Under the pieces are notes generated by a model. That model had not been told where the DNA came from, made no database searches, and was given only the letters and a program-made list of their open reading frames with translations. The translations under genes were made by a program, and so were the position numbers. Shown here in pieces: positions 25,223 through 34,630 of a stretch of 64,000 bases of DNA; positions within the stretch are counted from its first letter, which is position 1; each line of letters starts with the position of its first letter. Origin of the DNA: CBDDBK01 sp965225715 (GTDB lineage Bacteria > Bacteroidota > Bacteroidia > Cytophagales > Flammeovirgaceae); NCBI GenBank assembly GCA_965225715.1, contig CBDDBK010000002.1, positions 1-64,000 on the forward strand, given 5' to 3'.

Positions 25223-25354
25223 ATTTTTAATATTAAAATTGAAATAATGAAAACGATATTTATGCAATACTATAATATTTTTATAATTAGGTTTTAACAA
25301 AGAATCATTAAAATCATTCTAATATTCTTGGATTAAAAAATAAAATGGATAGAG

Positions 25355-25642
25355 CTACTTTTTAACTTTAGAAGTTAAATCTTCAACTTGCTTAATTAAA
25401 TCTTCAGCTTGTCGTATAGTCTCTTCAGTAGCTTTTTTACTTTCGCTTTGAAGAGGATTTGTTTCTTTATTTTTATCTTTAGAAATATCTTTAATATAAT
25501 CTTCTAAAATCTTCTTATACTTATCTAGTTGATAAGTTAATCGTCTTCGGGTATTTTCACCTTTATCAGGTGCATATAAAACTCCTGTTAAAAGACCAAT
25601 ACCAAGTCCTGTTAAAAAAGAAAAAAAACCGCCTTGTTTCAT
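25355..25642 (-). CDS. YtxH domain-containing protein
   Basis: This 95-residue protein has a Gly-rich N-terminal membrane helix (FFSFLTGLGIGLLTGVLYAP) followed by DKGENTRRRLTYQLDKYK, the typical YtxH pattern. A Glu/Lys-rich helical tail ends it. YtxH proteins are small, often stress-associated envelope proteins of unclear role. The gene is 15 bases downstream of the coiled-coil membrane protein gene and is probably co-transcribed with it. Confidence 0.8.
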   Translation of the reverse strand: MKQGGFFSFLTGLGIGLLTGVLYAPDKGENTRRRLTYQLDKYKKILEDYIKDISKDKNKETNPLQSESKKATEETIRQAEDLIKQVEDLTSKVKK

Positions 25643-25657
25643 ATTATTTAAATTATC

Positions 25658-26314
25658 CTATCCAAAAATTTTAATTAAAGTCATAAGAGATGCTATAAGT
25701 GTAAAACCTATACCAACAGACCATTGCAAACGTCCAAGTCCCTTATTTATGTCTTCAAAGCGCTTATCTACAGCTTCAAAGCGCTTATCCATAGATTTTT
25801 GCATATCTTCAAAGCGCTTATCTACAGCTTCAAAGCGCTTATCCATAGATTTTTGCATATCTTCAAAGCGCTTATCTACAGCTTCAAAGCGCTTATCCAT
25901 AGATTTTTGCATATCTTCAAAGCGCTTATCCATAGATTTTTGCATATCTTCAAAGCGCTTATCTACAGCTTCAAAGCGCTTATCCATAGATTTTTGCATA
26001 TCTTCAAAGCGCTTATCTACAACTTCAAAGCGCTTATCCATAGATTTTTGCATATCTTCAAAGCGCTTATCCATAAATTTTTGCACATCTTCAAAACGCT
26101 TATTGATCGTTTGAAAACTCTGCTGTATCAACTCTTGCTGATATTTAAAGCCTTTTTCCATTAACTCTCTTTGGTGCTTTAACTCTTGCCCCAAAATAAG
26201 AAATTGGTCATTTTGGCTTAAAACCCCATTTAATCTCTTTTTTACATCGTGATTAACCTCTCCTTTAATAAGATGTTTTGTTTCTTTTTTAGTATCAAGA
26301 CCTGAATTTTCCAT
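25658..26314 (-). CDS. Repetitive coiled-coil protein with C-terminal membrane helix
   Basis: This 218-residue protein has a charged N-terminus. Residues ~70-190 are almost perfect repeats: an 11-residue unit (DKRFEDMQKSM) alternates with a 7-residue unit (DKRFEAV). The final ~30 residues are a membrane helix (WSVGIGFTLIASLMTLIKIFG). Hendecad plus heptad units predict a long continuous coiled coil anchored in the membrane. The 18-residue, 54-bp repeats are near-identical at DNA level, so the length is likely to vary between strains. It lies downstream of exbD. It resembles DUF1640-like proteins, but the role is unknown. Confidence 0.7.
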   Translation of the reverse strand: MENSGLDTKKETKHLIKGEVNHDVKKRLNGVLSQNDQFLILGQELKHQRELMEKGFKYQQELIQQSFQTINKRFEDVQKFMDKRFEDMQKSMDKRFEVVDKRFEDMQKSMDKRFEAVDKRFEDMQKSMDKRFEDMQKSMDKRFEAVDKRFEDMQKSMDKRFEAVDKRFEDMQKSMDKRFEAVDKRFEDINKGLGRLQWSVGIGFTLIASLMTLIKIFG

Positions 26315-26354
26315 ATATAAAATTTAAACCTTCAGTTAAAAAATCTTAATACTG

Positions 26355-26819
26355 TTAAATATTTGGTACAGATTTAGTCGAAGAATAATTAATTTTAAGT
26401 GCATTTGCTTTACGGAGTTGTTGTTTTGTATCACTAACAATTCCCATTTTTGCCTGTTTATCAACTTTTAAAGACATGATAATTTTATCTCTTTCAGTTT
26501 CACTCAATTTATTTTTTTCTTGAAATACGAATTGAGTGATATTATCTACTTCTATAAGTATATCATTAACCTGAATACGAGGTTCTTTACCATATTTTTC
26601 AATATCCTTAGGTTTTCCAATATAGATATAACTTACTAAAGATTTTTTTTGAATCTTTTGAAGTTGAGTAGCTTTAGGTAGTTTATTTTCTACTTTTAAA
26701 TCTGTTTCCCTAAGTACTGTTGTTACCATGAAAAAAAACAGCAACATGAATATAATATCAGGAAGTGCAGAAGTAGGAATATTTTCGCTGGTCTTGGTCT
26801 TCTTAGTAAATTTAGCCAT
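26355..26819 (-). CDS. exbD: ExbD/TolR family biopolymer transport protein (second copy)
   Basis: This 154-residue protein has one N-terminal transmembrane helix (ALPDIIFMLLFFFMVTTVL) with the conserved Asp in the membrane, and then a periplasmic domain. It works with ExbB to pass proton-motive force to TonB-dependent receptors or a related system. The gene is 27 bases after the first exbD. Two unequal ExbD proteins after one ExbB is the usual Bacteroidota arrangement. Confidence 0.9.
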   Translation of the reverse strand: MAKFTKKTKTSENIPTSALPDIIFMLLFFFMVTTVLRETDLKVENKLPKATQLQKIQKKSLVSYIYIGKPKDIEKYGKEPRIQVNDILIEVDNITQFVFQEKNKLSETERDKIIMSLKVDKQAKMGIVSDTKQQLRKANALKINYSSTKSVPNI

Positions 26820-26846
26820 TGTAAATTAATTAAGTAATGATAAAAA

Positions 26847-27407
26847 CTATTTAAAAGCGGATACATCTGTGGGTTCAGCTTCAGAAACTCGATAAGGGAC
26901 AGCCTTTTGAGCTTTTTTTCGCTTTTCTACATTAGCAGGATTTTTAAGATCTAAGGTTAAAAATTCTTCAGCAGAAATTCCTAAAAATTCAGACCTTAGT
27001 TCATTATAGGCTAAACGCACTTCATCAAGAATTTTAATATAAACATTATAGCTTGTCCCTCTATCTGTCTTGATAGAAACAACTGCCACTTCAGGACTAT
27101 CTGATAAATTGGGATCTTCTCCGTTATTAGTGATAAACTTTTTTACTTTTTGTCCAAGATCTCCTAAAGAACAAGGCTCTTCTTCAACCAACAGCTGATT
27201 TTTAGAGTTTACCAAAACATTAAAAACATTATGCTTTTTGATTTCAACATCTGTAGGGGGGATATCCGGTGGTAAAAGCATTGGAATACCTTTATCAGCA
27301 TTGATAGTTGTTGTTACCAAAAAAAATATGAGGAGCAGAAAAGCTATATCAGCCATAGAACCCGCATTTACTTCCATAGCGGGTCTGTTATTTTTTTTTC
27401 TAATCAT
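26847..27407 (-). CDS. exbD: ExbD/TolR family biopolymer transport protein (first copy)
   Basis: This 186-residue protein has a short basic cytoplasmic start (MIRKKNNRPAMEVNAGSMAD). A membrane helix with the functional Asp follows (MADIAFLLLIFFLVTTTI), then a periplasmic domain. Compared with the second copy it has a longer C-terminal part. It belongs to the exbB - membrane protein - exbD - exbD operon. Confidence 0.9.
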   Translation of the reverse strand: MIRKKNNRPAMEVNAGSMADIAFLLLIFFLVTTTINADKGIPMLLPPDIPPTDVEIKKHNVFNVLVNSKNQLLVEEEPCSLGDLGQKVKKFITNNGEDPNLSDSPEVAVVSIKTDRGTSYNVYIKILDEVRLAYNELRSEFLGISAEEFLTLDLKNPANVEKRKKAQKAVPYRVSEAEPTDVSAFK

Positions 27408-27426
27408 AGCAATAACTATTTATAAA

Positions 27427-27762
27427 CTATTTGAAAAAATTGGTAATTTCATTAACGACAATAGTTAGGATAGCCAAAACAAATAAGGCATACATAACAA
27501 ATAATAAAGCCCCTATTTGACCTGATAGGCTAGCGCTAATATTAAATTTTTCGTATAAAGGTGTAACTTCAGAAGAACTGACAGCCTTGCCTATAAAATA
27601 TATTAAAACAAATACTGCTATCCCAATAATACTTTTAGCAATAGTTTTAGGATTAGAAATAGCATTTAAAATAGGTCCTCCTATGGCAGCTATAGTAGCT
27701 AAGACAACTAATATATATCCTGAAAAAAGGACATAATCAGAAAAAAAATGTTGTAATGACAT
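27427..27762 (-). CDS. Small three-helix membrane protein of the exbB-exbD operon
   Basis: The 111-residue protein has three predicted membrane segments (about 12-32, 42-62 and 84-108). Its gene sits between exbB and exbD with short gaps, a position conserved in many Bacteroidota. I know no experimentally defined role. The context suggests an accessory subunit of the ExbB/ExbD motor. Confidence 0.75.
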   Translation of the reverse strand: MSLQHFFSDYVLFSGYILVVLATIAAIGGPILNAISNPKTIAKSIIGIAVFVLIYFIGKAVSSSEVTPLYEKFNISASLSGQIGALLFVMYALFVLAILTIVVNEITNFFK

Positions 27763-27874
27763 AATCGTTGTTCTTTATGGATAAAAATACTAAATTAAAT
27801 TAGAACCTATGAAAGAATATTTTAAAATATCATAGGTTGGTATTTAAACCTTAATTTATTAGGTTAATACGAAA

Positions 27875-28723
27875 CTATTTTGAAAGTTTGTCACTATGTT
27901 TTACAACAATATCTACTAAAGATATAGAAGCATCTTCCATTTGATTAACAATACCATCTATTCTTGATACACAGTAATTATAGAATAACTGTAAAATAAT
28001 TGCAACAATAAGACCTGCTACCGTTGTGAGCAAAGCAATTTTAATACCACCAGCAACCAAAGAAGGTGAAATATCACCTGCTGCTTCAATAGCATCAAAT
28101 GCTCCAATCATACCAATCACTGTACCCATAAACCCAAGCATTGGTGCAAGAGAAATGAATAAAGAAATCCATACCAAACCAGATTCTAAGCGTCCCATTT
28201 GAACAGAACCATAAGAAATAATGGATTTTTCAACGACCTCAACACCTTCAGAAACACGGCTTAACCCTTGGTAAAAAATAGAAGCGATGGGGCCACGGGT
28301 TGCCTTACAAACTTTTAAAGCTTCTTCAACACCCTCACTTTCTATAGCCTTATCAATAGATTTTAATAATTTAGGAGAATTAACAACACCTAAGTTTAAA
28401 ACAATAATACGTTCTATAGCAACTGCTAAACCAAGTATTAAACATAGTAGTACAGGGCTCATAAAACGCCAATCGCCTTCTATAAATTTATCTTTTACAA
28501 CTTGGGTAAATGATCTTTCAATATCATCTACAACAACTTCTTCTATCACATTTGATTCTTCGACAACTTCTTCTTGTTCTTCTTGATCTTGGATAGTTTC
28601 TACAGACTCTGAAGCTGTAGTTGTATCCGTGCCTTCAGTTTCATCTTCTTGACCTTGAAGTATGGATGATAAACCAAATGTCAAAGTTACTAATAATGCT
28701 AAAAGAGATACTATTTTTTTCAT
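27875..28723 (-). CDS. exbB: MotA/TolQ/ExbB proton channel protein
   Basis: The 282-residue protein has a signal-like N-terminal helix (VSLLALLVTLTFGLSSILQG). A very acidic linker (Glu/Asp rich, ~25-65) follows, then three membrane helices. The conserved TolQ/ExbB core includes LAPMLGFMGTVIGMIGAFD and GISPSLVAGGIKIALLTTVA-like sequence near 210-245. The long N-terminal extension is typical of Bacteroidota ExbB. It is the first gene of the energy-transduction operon that serves TonB-dependent transporters such as the SusC protein at 59.2 kb. Confidence 0.92.
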   Translation of the reverse strand: MKKIVSLLALLVTLTFGLSSILQGQEDETEGTDTTTASESVETIQDQEEQEEVVEESNVIEEVVVDDIERSFTQVVKDKFIEGDWRFMSPVLLCLILGLAVAIERIIVLNLGVVNSPKLLKSIDKAIESEGVEEALKVCKATRGPIASIFYQGLSRVSEGVEVVEKSIISYGSVQMGRLESGLVWISLFISLAPMLGFMGTVIGMIGAFDAIEAAGDISPSLVAGGIKIALLTTVAGLIVAIILQLFYNYCVSRIDGIVNQMEDASISLVDIVVKHSDKLSK

Positions 28724-28842
28724 TTGTTCTATAAGGTTATCTAAATGTTACACTTAAATTAATTAAATAAAATACAAAAGTTTACAAACAAGCCCTCGTT
28801 AAAGAGTTTAAATTTTAAAAACAAATATAATATTCTTTAATA

Positions 28843-29874
28843 CTAAACAAAAATTTTTTTCATTTTTTTAAAACCTTTTGTTATTTCCTCACAACCATAC
28901 AGTATTCGATAAATTGTTTCCACTATAGGCATTTTTACTTTTGCTTTTTTACTCAATATAAAAATACATTTTGTTGCATAGTATCCTTCTGACACCATTT
29001 TCATCTGGATCAAAGTAGATTCTATACTATAACCTCTACCTAACATATTACCAAACACTCTATTTCTACTAAACTGAGAATAGCAAGTTACTAATAAGTC
29101 ACCAAAGTAAACGGATTGAGATAGATTGCGTTCTTGAGGACAAATAGATTCTAAAAATCGAATTATTTCAATTTGAGCATTACTTACCAAAACAGAAAGA
29201 AAGTTATCTCCATAACCTAAACCATGTGCCATACCACAGGCAACAGCAATAATATTTTTTAATATACCAGAATATTGGATACCAGATACATCATCACTTA
29301 TAATAGGCTTAATATAAGCTGTATTAATAAAATCTGAAAGGTAATTAGCAAATGATATTTGAAAGGCAGCAACAGTGAGATAAGAATATTTTTCAAGAGC
29401 AACCTCTTCGGCATGACAAGGTCCTGAAATGACAGCAATTTGATTTTTTGATACTTTTTGATCCAACAAATAATCTGTAATCAAGGTATTACTTTTATAA
29501 AGCATACCTTTAATAGAAACTATAATCTTTTTAGATGTTATTGATAACGTTTTAATTTTTTCTAATACTTCAAATATAAAAGCACCCGGTAAAGCCAGCA
29601 CCAATAAATCACTATTCTCCACAACCTTCTCCAAATCACTCATTGGTTTCACCATATCTAAATTTATCTTTACTCCTCGCAGATAATTCGGGTTGTAACC
29701 ATGCCTATAAACTTCTTTTACATATTCTTCTTTTCTAAGCCACCAGTAAACTTCTAAATTTCCACTATCAGCTTTTTGAGAATCAGAAATTATTTTTAAA
29801 AGGGCTGTTCCCCAACTCCCCCCCCCTATTATTCCAATCCTATTTTTTTCAGATTCTGAATTCAAAATAAACAC
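28843..29874 (-). CDS. gpsA: NAD(P)+-dependent glycerol-3-phosphate dehydrogenase
   Basis: This cytoplasmic enzyme makes sn-glycerol 3-phosphate from dihydroxyacetone phosphate for phospholipids. The 343 residues contain the nucleotide-binding IGIIGGGSWGTALL (about 13-26) and LVLALPGAF. The catalytic region includes SIKGM, SGPCHAEEVA and SGILKNIIAVACGMAHGLGYGDN with the active-site Lys. The substrate loop is at GDLLVTCYSQFSRNR. The first ~10 residues before the strand are non-conserved. Confidence 0.94.
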   Translation of the reverse strand: MFILNSESEKNRIGIIGGGSWGTALLKIISDSQKADSGNLEVYWWLRKEEYVKEVYRHGYNPNYLRGVKINLDMVKPMSDLEKVVENSDLLVLALPGAFIFEVLEKIKTLSITSKKIIVSIKGMLYKSNTLITDYLLDQKVSKNQIAVISGPCHAEEVALEKYSYLTVAAFQISFANYLSDFINTAYIKPIISDDVSGIQYSGILKNIIAVACGMAHGLGYGDNFLSVLVSNAQIEIIRFLESICPQERNLSQSVYFGDLLVTCYSQFSRNRVFGNMLGRGYSIESTLIQMKMVSEGYYATKCIFILSKKAKVKMPIVETIYRILYGCEEITKGFKKMKKIFV

Positions 29875-29964
29875 GTAAGTTTTAAATTAACTATGAACAT
29901 TTAAATTAAGCCATAAAAATTCTATCTTATTATGCTCATAAGTCCAATAAGGTAGATATATATT

Positions 29965-30519
29965 TTATATTTTCCATTTAATATTACAGCCTAAGCTTGG
30001 TTTTTGATTTTCTATTGGTTTTTGATTTTTTAATACATTATCAAAAGCTCTACGTATATCTTGACCTGTGCTAATCCCTTTACCTGGACGACTATCATCA
30101 AGCCTGCCTCGATAGACACATTTTAAATCTTGATCAAAGAGAAAAAAATCAGGTGTACAGACTGCCTTATAGGCTTTAGCTACATCCTGACTTTCGTCGT
30201 AAAGGTAGGGAAAAGAATAAGCCAGTTTTTGAGCCACCTTTTTCATTTTTTCAGGGCTATCTTGCGGATAATTTTCCACATCATTAGAACTAATGGCTAT
30301 AAACGCAATACCTTTAGTCATATAGTCATGAGCAAGTTTAACCAAAGCCTGATTCACATGCTTAACAAAAGGACAATGGTTGCAAATAAACATGATAAAC
30401 GTGGCTTTTTTTCCTTTTAAATCTTTTAAAGCCAAATAATTATCAGAAATAGTATCGTAAAGTTTAAAACTTGGAGCGGTAAAATCAAGAGACTCCATAG
30501 TTGAATATGTTTCAGCCAT
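29965..30519 (-). CDS. Thioredoxin-family (AhpC/TSA-like) redox protein
   Basis: The 184-residue protein has a thioredoxin fold with CNHCPFVKH (about residues 46-54) as the active site, and then a peroxiredoxin-like insertion (AISSNDVENYPQDSPEKM). It also has the cis-Pro region CTPDFFLFD and the YRGRLDDSRPG motif. No signal peptide is present, so it should be cytoplasmic. This subfamily is widespread, but its substrate is not established. The C-terminal part has a short repeat (QKPIENQKPS). Confidence 0.85.
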   Translation of the reverse strand: MAETYSTMESLDFTAPSFKLYDTISDNYLALKDLKGKKATFIMFICNHCPFVKHVNQALVKLAHDYMTKGIAFIAISSNDVENYPQDSPEKMKKVAQKLAYSFPYLYDESQDVAKAYKAVCTPDFFLFDQDLKCVYRGRLDDSRPGKGISTGQDIRRAFDNVLKNQKPIENQKPSLGCNIKWKI

Positions 30520-30629
30520 AATAGTTTCAAAAAGTTTAAGTATTAAAAATCAAATAGTATTGGTTTTCAAATAGTTTAAAAAATTTCACAGGAAATTAGT
30601 TTTCTTTAAGAAAGTCAATCTAAATCTAT

Positions 30630-31472
30630 TTATCCCAAAAGATCGAAATCCAAATAATTTTCTAAAGCATTGAATTCAGCTTCAAATCCAACATGAGGAT
30701 AACGCGTTCCAAAAGAAAAATTAGGTAAATATTTACCTAATTTTTCTTTTTCTGTATGATCTACATCTCCCCATAAAGTTATGTTAACGTCCTTAGGTTT
30801 CATATCAAGATGTTGAATAATAAGGTTTCCAAAATAAATAATATCATTTGAGTCTTTGTAAACATAATTGTTTATGAAAGTAAGTTTTTCATTTATAAAA
30901 GCAACTACTGTCAATACATTTTCACTAACATTTAAATAAATTTCTATATCTCTTTGTGGAAAGTGAAAAAGAAGCTCAATAAAAGCTGTACTTACATGTA
31001 AAAATTCAACTTTAGCTACATTATAAGCTTTTTGGATAAAGAAATCTTTTTCTTTTGCATCCAAAGCCACTAAACTAACTAAATCAAAATGTTGATGTTT
31101 AAAACTAAAAATTCTATCTTTATCTATACCAAAAAAGCCGTTTAATTTTAAAAAATCAGAATAATGCACTCTATTGTTATATATTTGAGGAATATAAGTA
31201 ACAGGTGCTTGAGCAATAATGATTTTAATCGTTTTCCAAGATTGGGCTTTTAAAAATGGATGCTCATCCCAGAATGTATGGAAACTATTTAGGCGATCAT
31301 CCTTTTTTATATCTTTCAAATTAAAAACTTCATAATAAATACAATATTTTTTAACATCATCTATAAGACTTACTCTAATTTGATGAGATAAGCATTTAAT
31401 TTTTAAATCATAATCATTTAAACGACTGATATTAAAGTGTTTGCTTTTTATAATATGACTTTTTTTTATCAC
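30630..31472 (-). CDS. DUF3822 family protein
   Basis: The 280-residue protein resembles the Bacteroidota-specific DUF3822 family, which is predicted to have an actin/PilM-like fold. Features are FFGIDKDRIFSFKHQHFDLV, LLFHFPQRDIEIYLNVSEN and VVAFINEKLTFINNYVYKDS, with NITLWGDV late in the chain. The function is unknown. It often lies near RsmD or CoaD genes in related bacteria, which are not present here. Confidence 0.75.
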   Translation of the reverse strand: MIKKSHIIKSKHFNISRLNDYDLKIKCLSHQIRVSLIDDVKKYCIYYEVFNLKDIKKDDRLNSFHTFWDEHPFLKAQSWKTIKIIIAQAPVTYIPQIYNNRVHYSDFLKLNGFFGIDKDRIFSFKHQHFDLVSLVALDAKEKDFFIQKAYNVAKVEFLHVSTAFIELLFHFPQRDIEIYLNVSENVLTVVAFINEKLTFINNYVYKDSNDIIYFGNLIIQHLDMKPKDVNITLWGDVDHTEKEKLGKYLPNFSFGTRYPHVGFEAEFNALENYLDFDLLG

Positions 31473-31584
31473 AAGTTATGTAGTTAAATTATGAATTATT
31501 GGCGGTGTATCGCATATAAAGTTTACGTTTTAATTTGAAGCTGCCAAAAGAAGCACTCAATAGCCTTAGGGCGTATTTAGTTTT

Positions 31585-31640
31585 TTTAATGTATTGATTA
31601 TGAAAATAACCATTTCTGAGATAGAAATAGCATTGCTATC
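31585..31640 (+). repeat. 56-bp dispersed repeat, copy 1
   Basis: This segment matches 56938-56993 at about 45 of 56 positions without gaps. It ends in ATAGCATTGCTATC, a small hairpin like that of the 95-bp repeat. Both copies lie 25-40 bases downstream of the stop codon of a minus-strand gene. Confidence 0.6.
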
Positions 31641-31678
31641 TACAAAAAAATTAGTACATAGAGTCTAATATTATAAAT

Positions 31679-34392
31679 TTAGTTGATAATAAAATTAATG
31701 GTTTTTTCAAAATTTAACGTTTTGATAAGCGCTATATAGAAACCCTTAGGCAAATCGCTAACATCATAAACATCTTGAATCTCACTGTATTCCTTTACTA
31801 TTTGACCTTGAAGGTTATAAAATAGAAGTTCCACGACCCCTATCTTTTTCAAACCCCTTATATGTAAAAAATTTGTGCTTGGATTCGGATACAATACGAT
31901 TTCAGTTTGAGTAAAAACATCCTCGATAGCTGTCACCAAATCATCATCAACGTCTACAATGCTGATAATCAAATCATCCGAATAGGTTAAACCCCCTAAG
32001 TCTGTACTTGTTACTGTTAAATTATAGCTTTCTATTGTTTCATAATCAAAGGAAATATTAGCGTATAAACTATCCGCACTGATTTGAAAATTGGTATTAT
32101 CAGAAATTGTATAGGTATGCTCATCATTTGGGTTAATATCTGTTGTGGAAAAAAGACCTATTAAAGTTCCTATAGCTAAGTTTTCTTCTATGCTGTTGTT
32201 CGAAAGGGCTATGCCTGTCGGATCTGCATTAGGCACTACCGTTAAAGTATCTGCTGAAGAAGCTAAAATCAAACTCGGTACATTGGGATTGCTAATCTCA
32301 CAATAATAAAGACCGGACTCTTCAGCTTGAAGGTCCATTAAATCAAGACTGGAATTACTAGCATTAGCTATAGGATTACTGTTGTAAAACCATTGATAAA
32401 TATTTCCTGTACCATCTACATCGACAGAAAGCATTAAATTTGACCCATTTGGCAAAGTATAGTTTTCACCTTCTCTTACCGGTTTTTGAGGACTGTACAC
32501 AGTTAGTACTGCGATGTTAGGCTGTAAATCGCCAAAATCCAACTGGTTATTTTGAACACTAAAAACAATAAGTTGAGTTAAGGCAGTTAAATCAGATAGA
32601 CCGGTAAAAGCATTGTTTTCCAGTTTTAAATTAAGTAAGTTAGTCAAGTTAGCTAATGTATTAGGCAGAGCGCCACTCAACTCATTATTGCCTAAGTCTA
32701 AAGTTGTTAAAGCAGCTAAGTTGCCAAGTTCTGCCGGAAGGACGCCACTCAACTCATTATTGCCTAAGTCTAAAGTTGTTAAAGCAGCTAAGTTGCCCAA
32801 CTCCGGAGGAATGGAACCCGTAAGTTGATTGCTATCTAATTCTAAAGTCGTTAAAGCAGCTAAATTGCCGAGTTCTGCCGGAAGGACGCCACTCAGCTCA
32901 TTAGTGCCTAAGTCTAAAGTTTGCAAACTATCTAAAAGACCTAAATCAGAAGCTAATGTTCCCAATAAGTTATTATTAGCCAAATCAATAGCTACTACTC
33001 TTTGATTTTCTAATGTTATCCCGCCCCAGTTTGTTGGAGATAACGCTAAATCCCAAGTTGTATTCCATCCAGCTCCATCAGTGTTGTTGTATAGATTTAA
33101 AAGAATCAAATAATCTGATGTTAGTATCTCGCTTGGAAAGGGATTGCCAACAATATCGGGCAAAGACCTCAAGGTAAGACCGGGTACATTGGGATTGGTA
33201 ATTTCACAATAGTAAAGACCAAAATTGGCTTCTTGTATATTGGTTAGGTTTAAATCAGAATTACTTTCGCCTCCTATAGCTACACCATTTAAAAACCATT
33301 GGTATACATTCCCCGTCCCATTGACTGCAACCGAAAGCACTATATCTGTACCTATAGGATTAGAATAAAAATCCCCTTCTCTTACCGGTCCTTGAGGCGA
33401 ATAATTAGAAGCAGAAGCTAAATTAGCCAGATTGGGTTCTATGTCTTCAAAATCTAAAAAATTGTTTTGAACACGAAAATCATCCATTATACCTGCTAAA
33501 TGTGATAAATCCGGTAAATCTGTAAATTGATTCTCATCTAAATCTAATCTTGTTAAAGCAGTTAAATTGCCCAACTCAGTAGGAATGGAACCCGTAAGTT
33601 GATTGTTAGCTAATTCTAAATTTTCTAAAGCAGTTAAATTGCCCAACTCCGACGGAATGGAACCTGTAAGGTCATTGCTAGATAAATATAATTCTCTCAA
33701 ATTTACTAAATTGCCCAACTCTTGTGGAATGGAACCTGTAAGTAGATTGCTAGATAAATTTAAAAATCTTAAAGCAGTTAGATTGCCCAACTCCGACAGA
33801 ATGGAACCTGTAAGTAGATTGCCAGATAAATTTAAACTTGTTAAAGCAGTTAGATTGCCCAACTCCGTACGGAATGGAACCTGTAAGGTCATTGTCAAGA
33901 TAAATTTAAATTTGTTAAAGCAGTTAAATTGCCCAACTCCGACGGAATGGAACCTGTAAGGTCATTGAGAGATAAACTTAAATTTGTTAAAGCAGTTAGA
34001 TTGCCCAACTCCGACGGAATGGAACCTGTAAGGTAATTGATAGATAAATTTAAATTTGTTAAAGCAGTTAAATTGCCCAACTCCGACGGAATGGAACCTG
34101 TAAGGTCATTGAGAGATAAACTTAAACTTGTTAAAGCAGTTAAATTGCCCAACTCAGTAGGAATGGAACCATTGAGATTTTTAAAAAAAAAATCAAGCTC
34201 TACAACTCGCCCATTTGCTGTAGTGACTCCATGCCAGCTGCCAACAGGATTGTTTAAATTCCAGGTGGTGGTCCAGTTAGCACCGTCAGTACTGTTGTAC
34301 AAAGCTAATAAAGCTAAAGAATCTTGCGTATTAACTTGCGCTTTTGCTGTAAAAAAGGAAAAAAAGAGTATAAAAAAAGTGATTTTTTTCAT
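31679..34392 (-). CDS. Leucine-rich-repeat protein with T9SS sorting domain, frameshifted
   Basis: The secreted protein (~904 residues if repaired) has a signal peptide (MKKITFFILFFSFFTAKAQ). Two blocks of 24-residue LRRs (LTGSIPSELGNLTALTNLNL) follow, with Ig-like segments (SGLYYCEISNPNVPSL) and a cadherin-like region. A type A T9SS C-terminal domain (VLYPNPSTNFLHI...LPKGFYIALIKT) ends it. The frame breaks between 33865 and 33898. Relative to neighbouring repeats there is one extra base at ~33868 (CCGTACGG for CCGACGG) and one near 33893-33897, leaving parts of 165 and 739 residues. This is either pseudogenisation or an error in repetitive sequence. It probably served as a surface adhesin or binding protein. 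Confidence 0.82.
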
Positions 34393-34536
34393 GATAAATA
34401 AAGTTTAAAATTTAAAAAATGGCAGCTAAGACCTATAAAGAATAGAAGAGTACTAAATTTTTTGCTTAACTAAGAATATGAAGATATAAAATATTAAATA
34501 AACTGTTTTTTTATCTCGTTTTTAAACGATAATTTT

Positions 34537-34547
34537 CTGATTATCAG
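34537..34547. repeat. CTGATTATCAG palindrome
   Basis: This 11-bp palindrome lies between pfkA and the LRR gene. It fits the dispersed TGATTATCA motif family. Confidence 0.4.
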
Positions 34548-34630
34548 ATTATTTATTATATAGAGAAAAAAATTAAAAAACAACAGTATAAAATTATTTA
34601 TACTGTTAAAAATAAAAGCTAAACAGGCTC

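Noticed and set aside
25740..26100. Regular ~54-bp repeats that could be mistaken for a CRISPR array
   Set aside because: There are no unique spacers. The whole stretch is in-frame coding for DKRFE units.
25724..26164. Long plus-strand frames with FCISSKRLS or FLHIFKALI repeats
   Set aside because: They are antisense shadows of the coiled-coil gene; the repeats in the sense gene force open frames on the other strand.
33600..34180. Near-identical 72-bp units with shorter variable parts, CRISPR-like at first sight
   Set aside because: They are leucine-rich repeats in a protein-coding frame; the variable parts are repeat residues.
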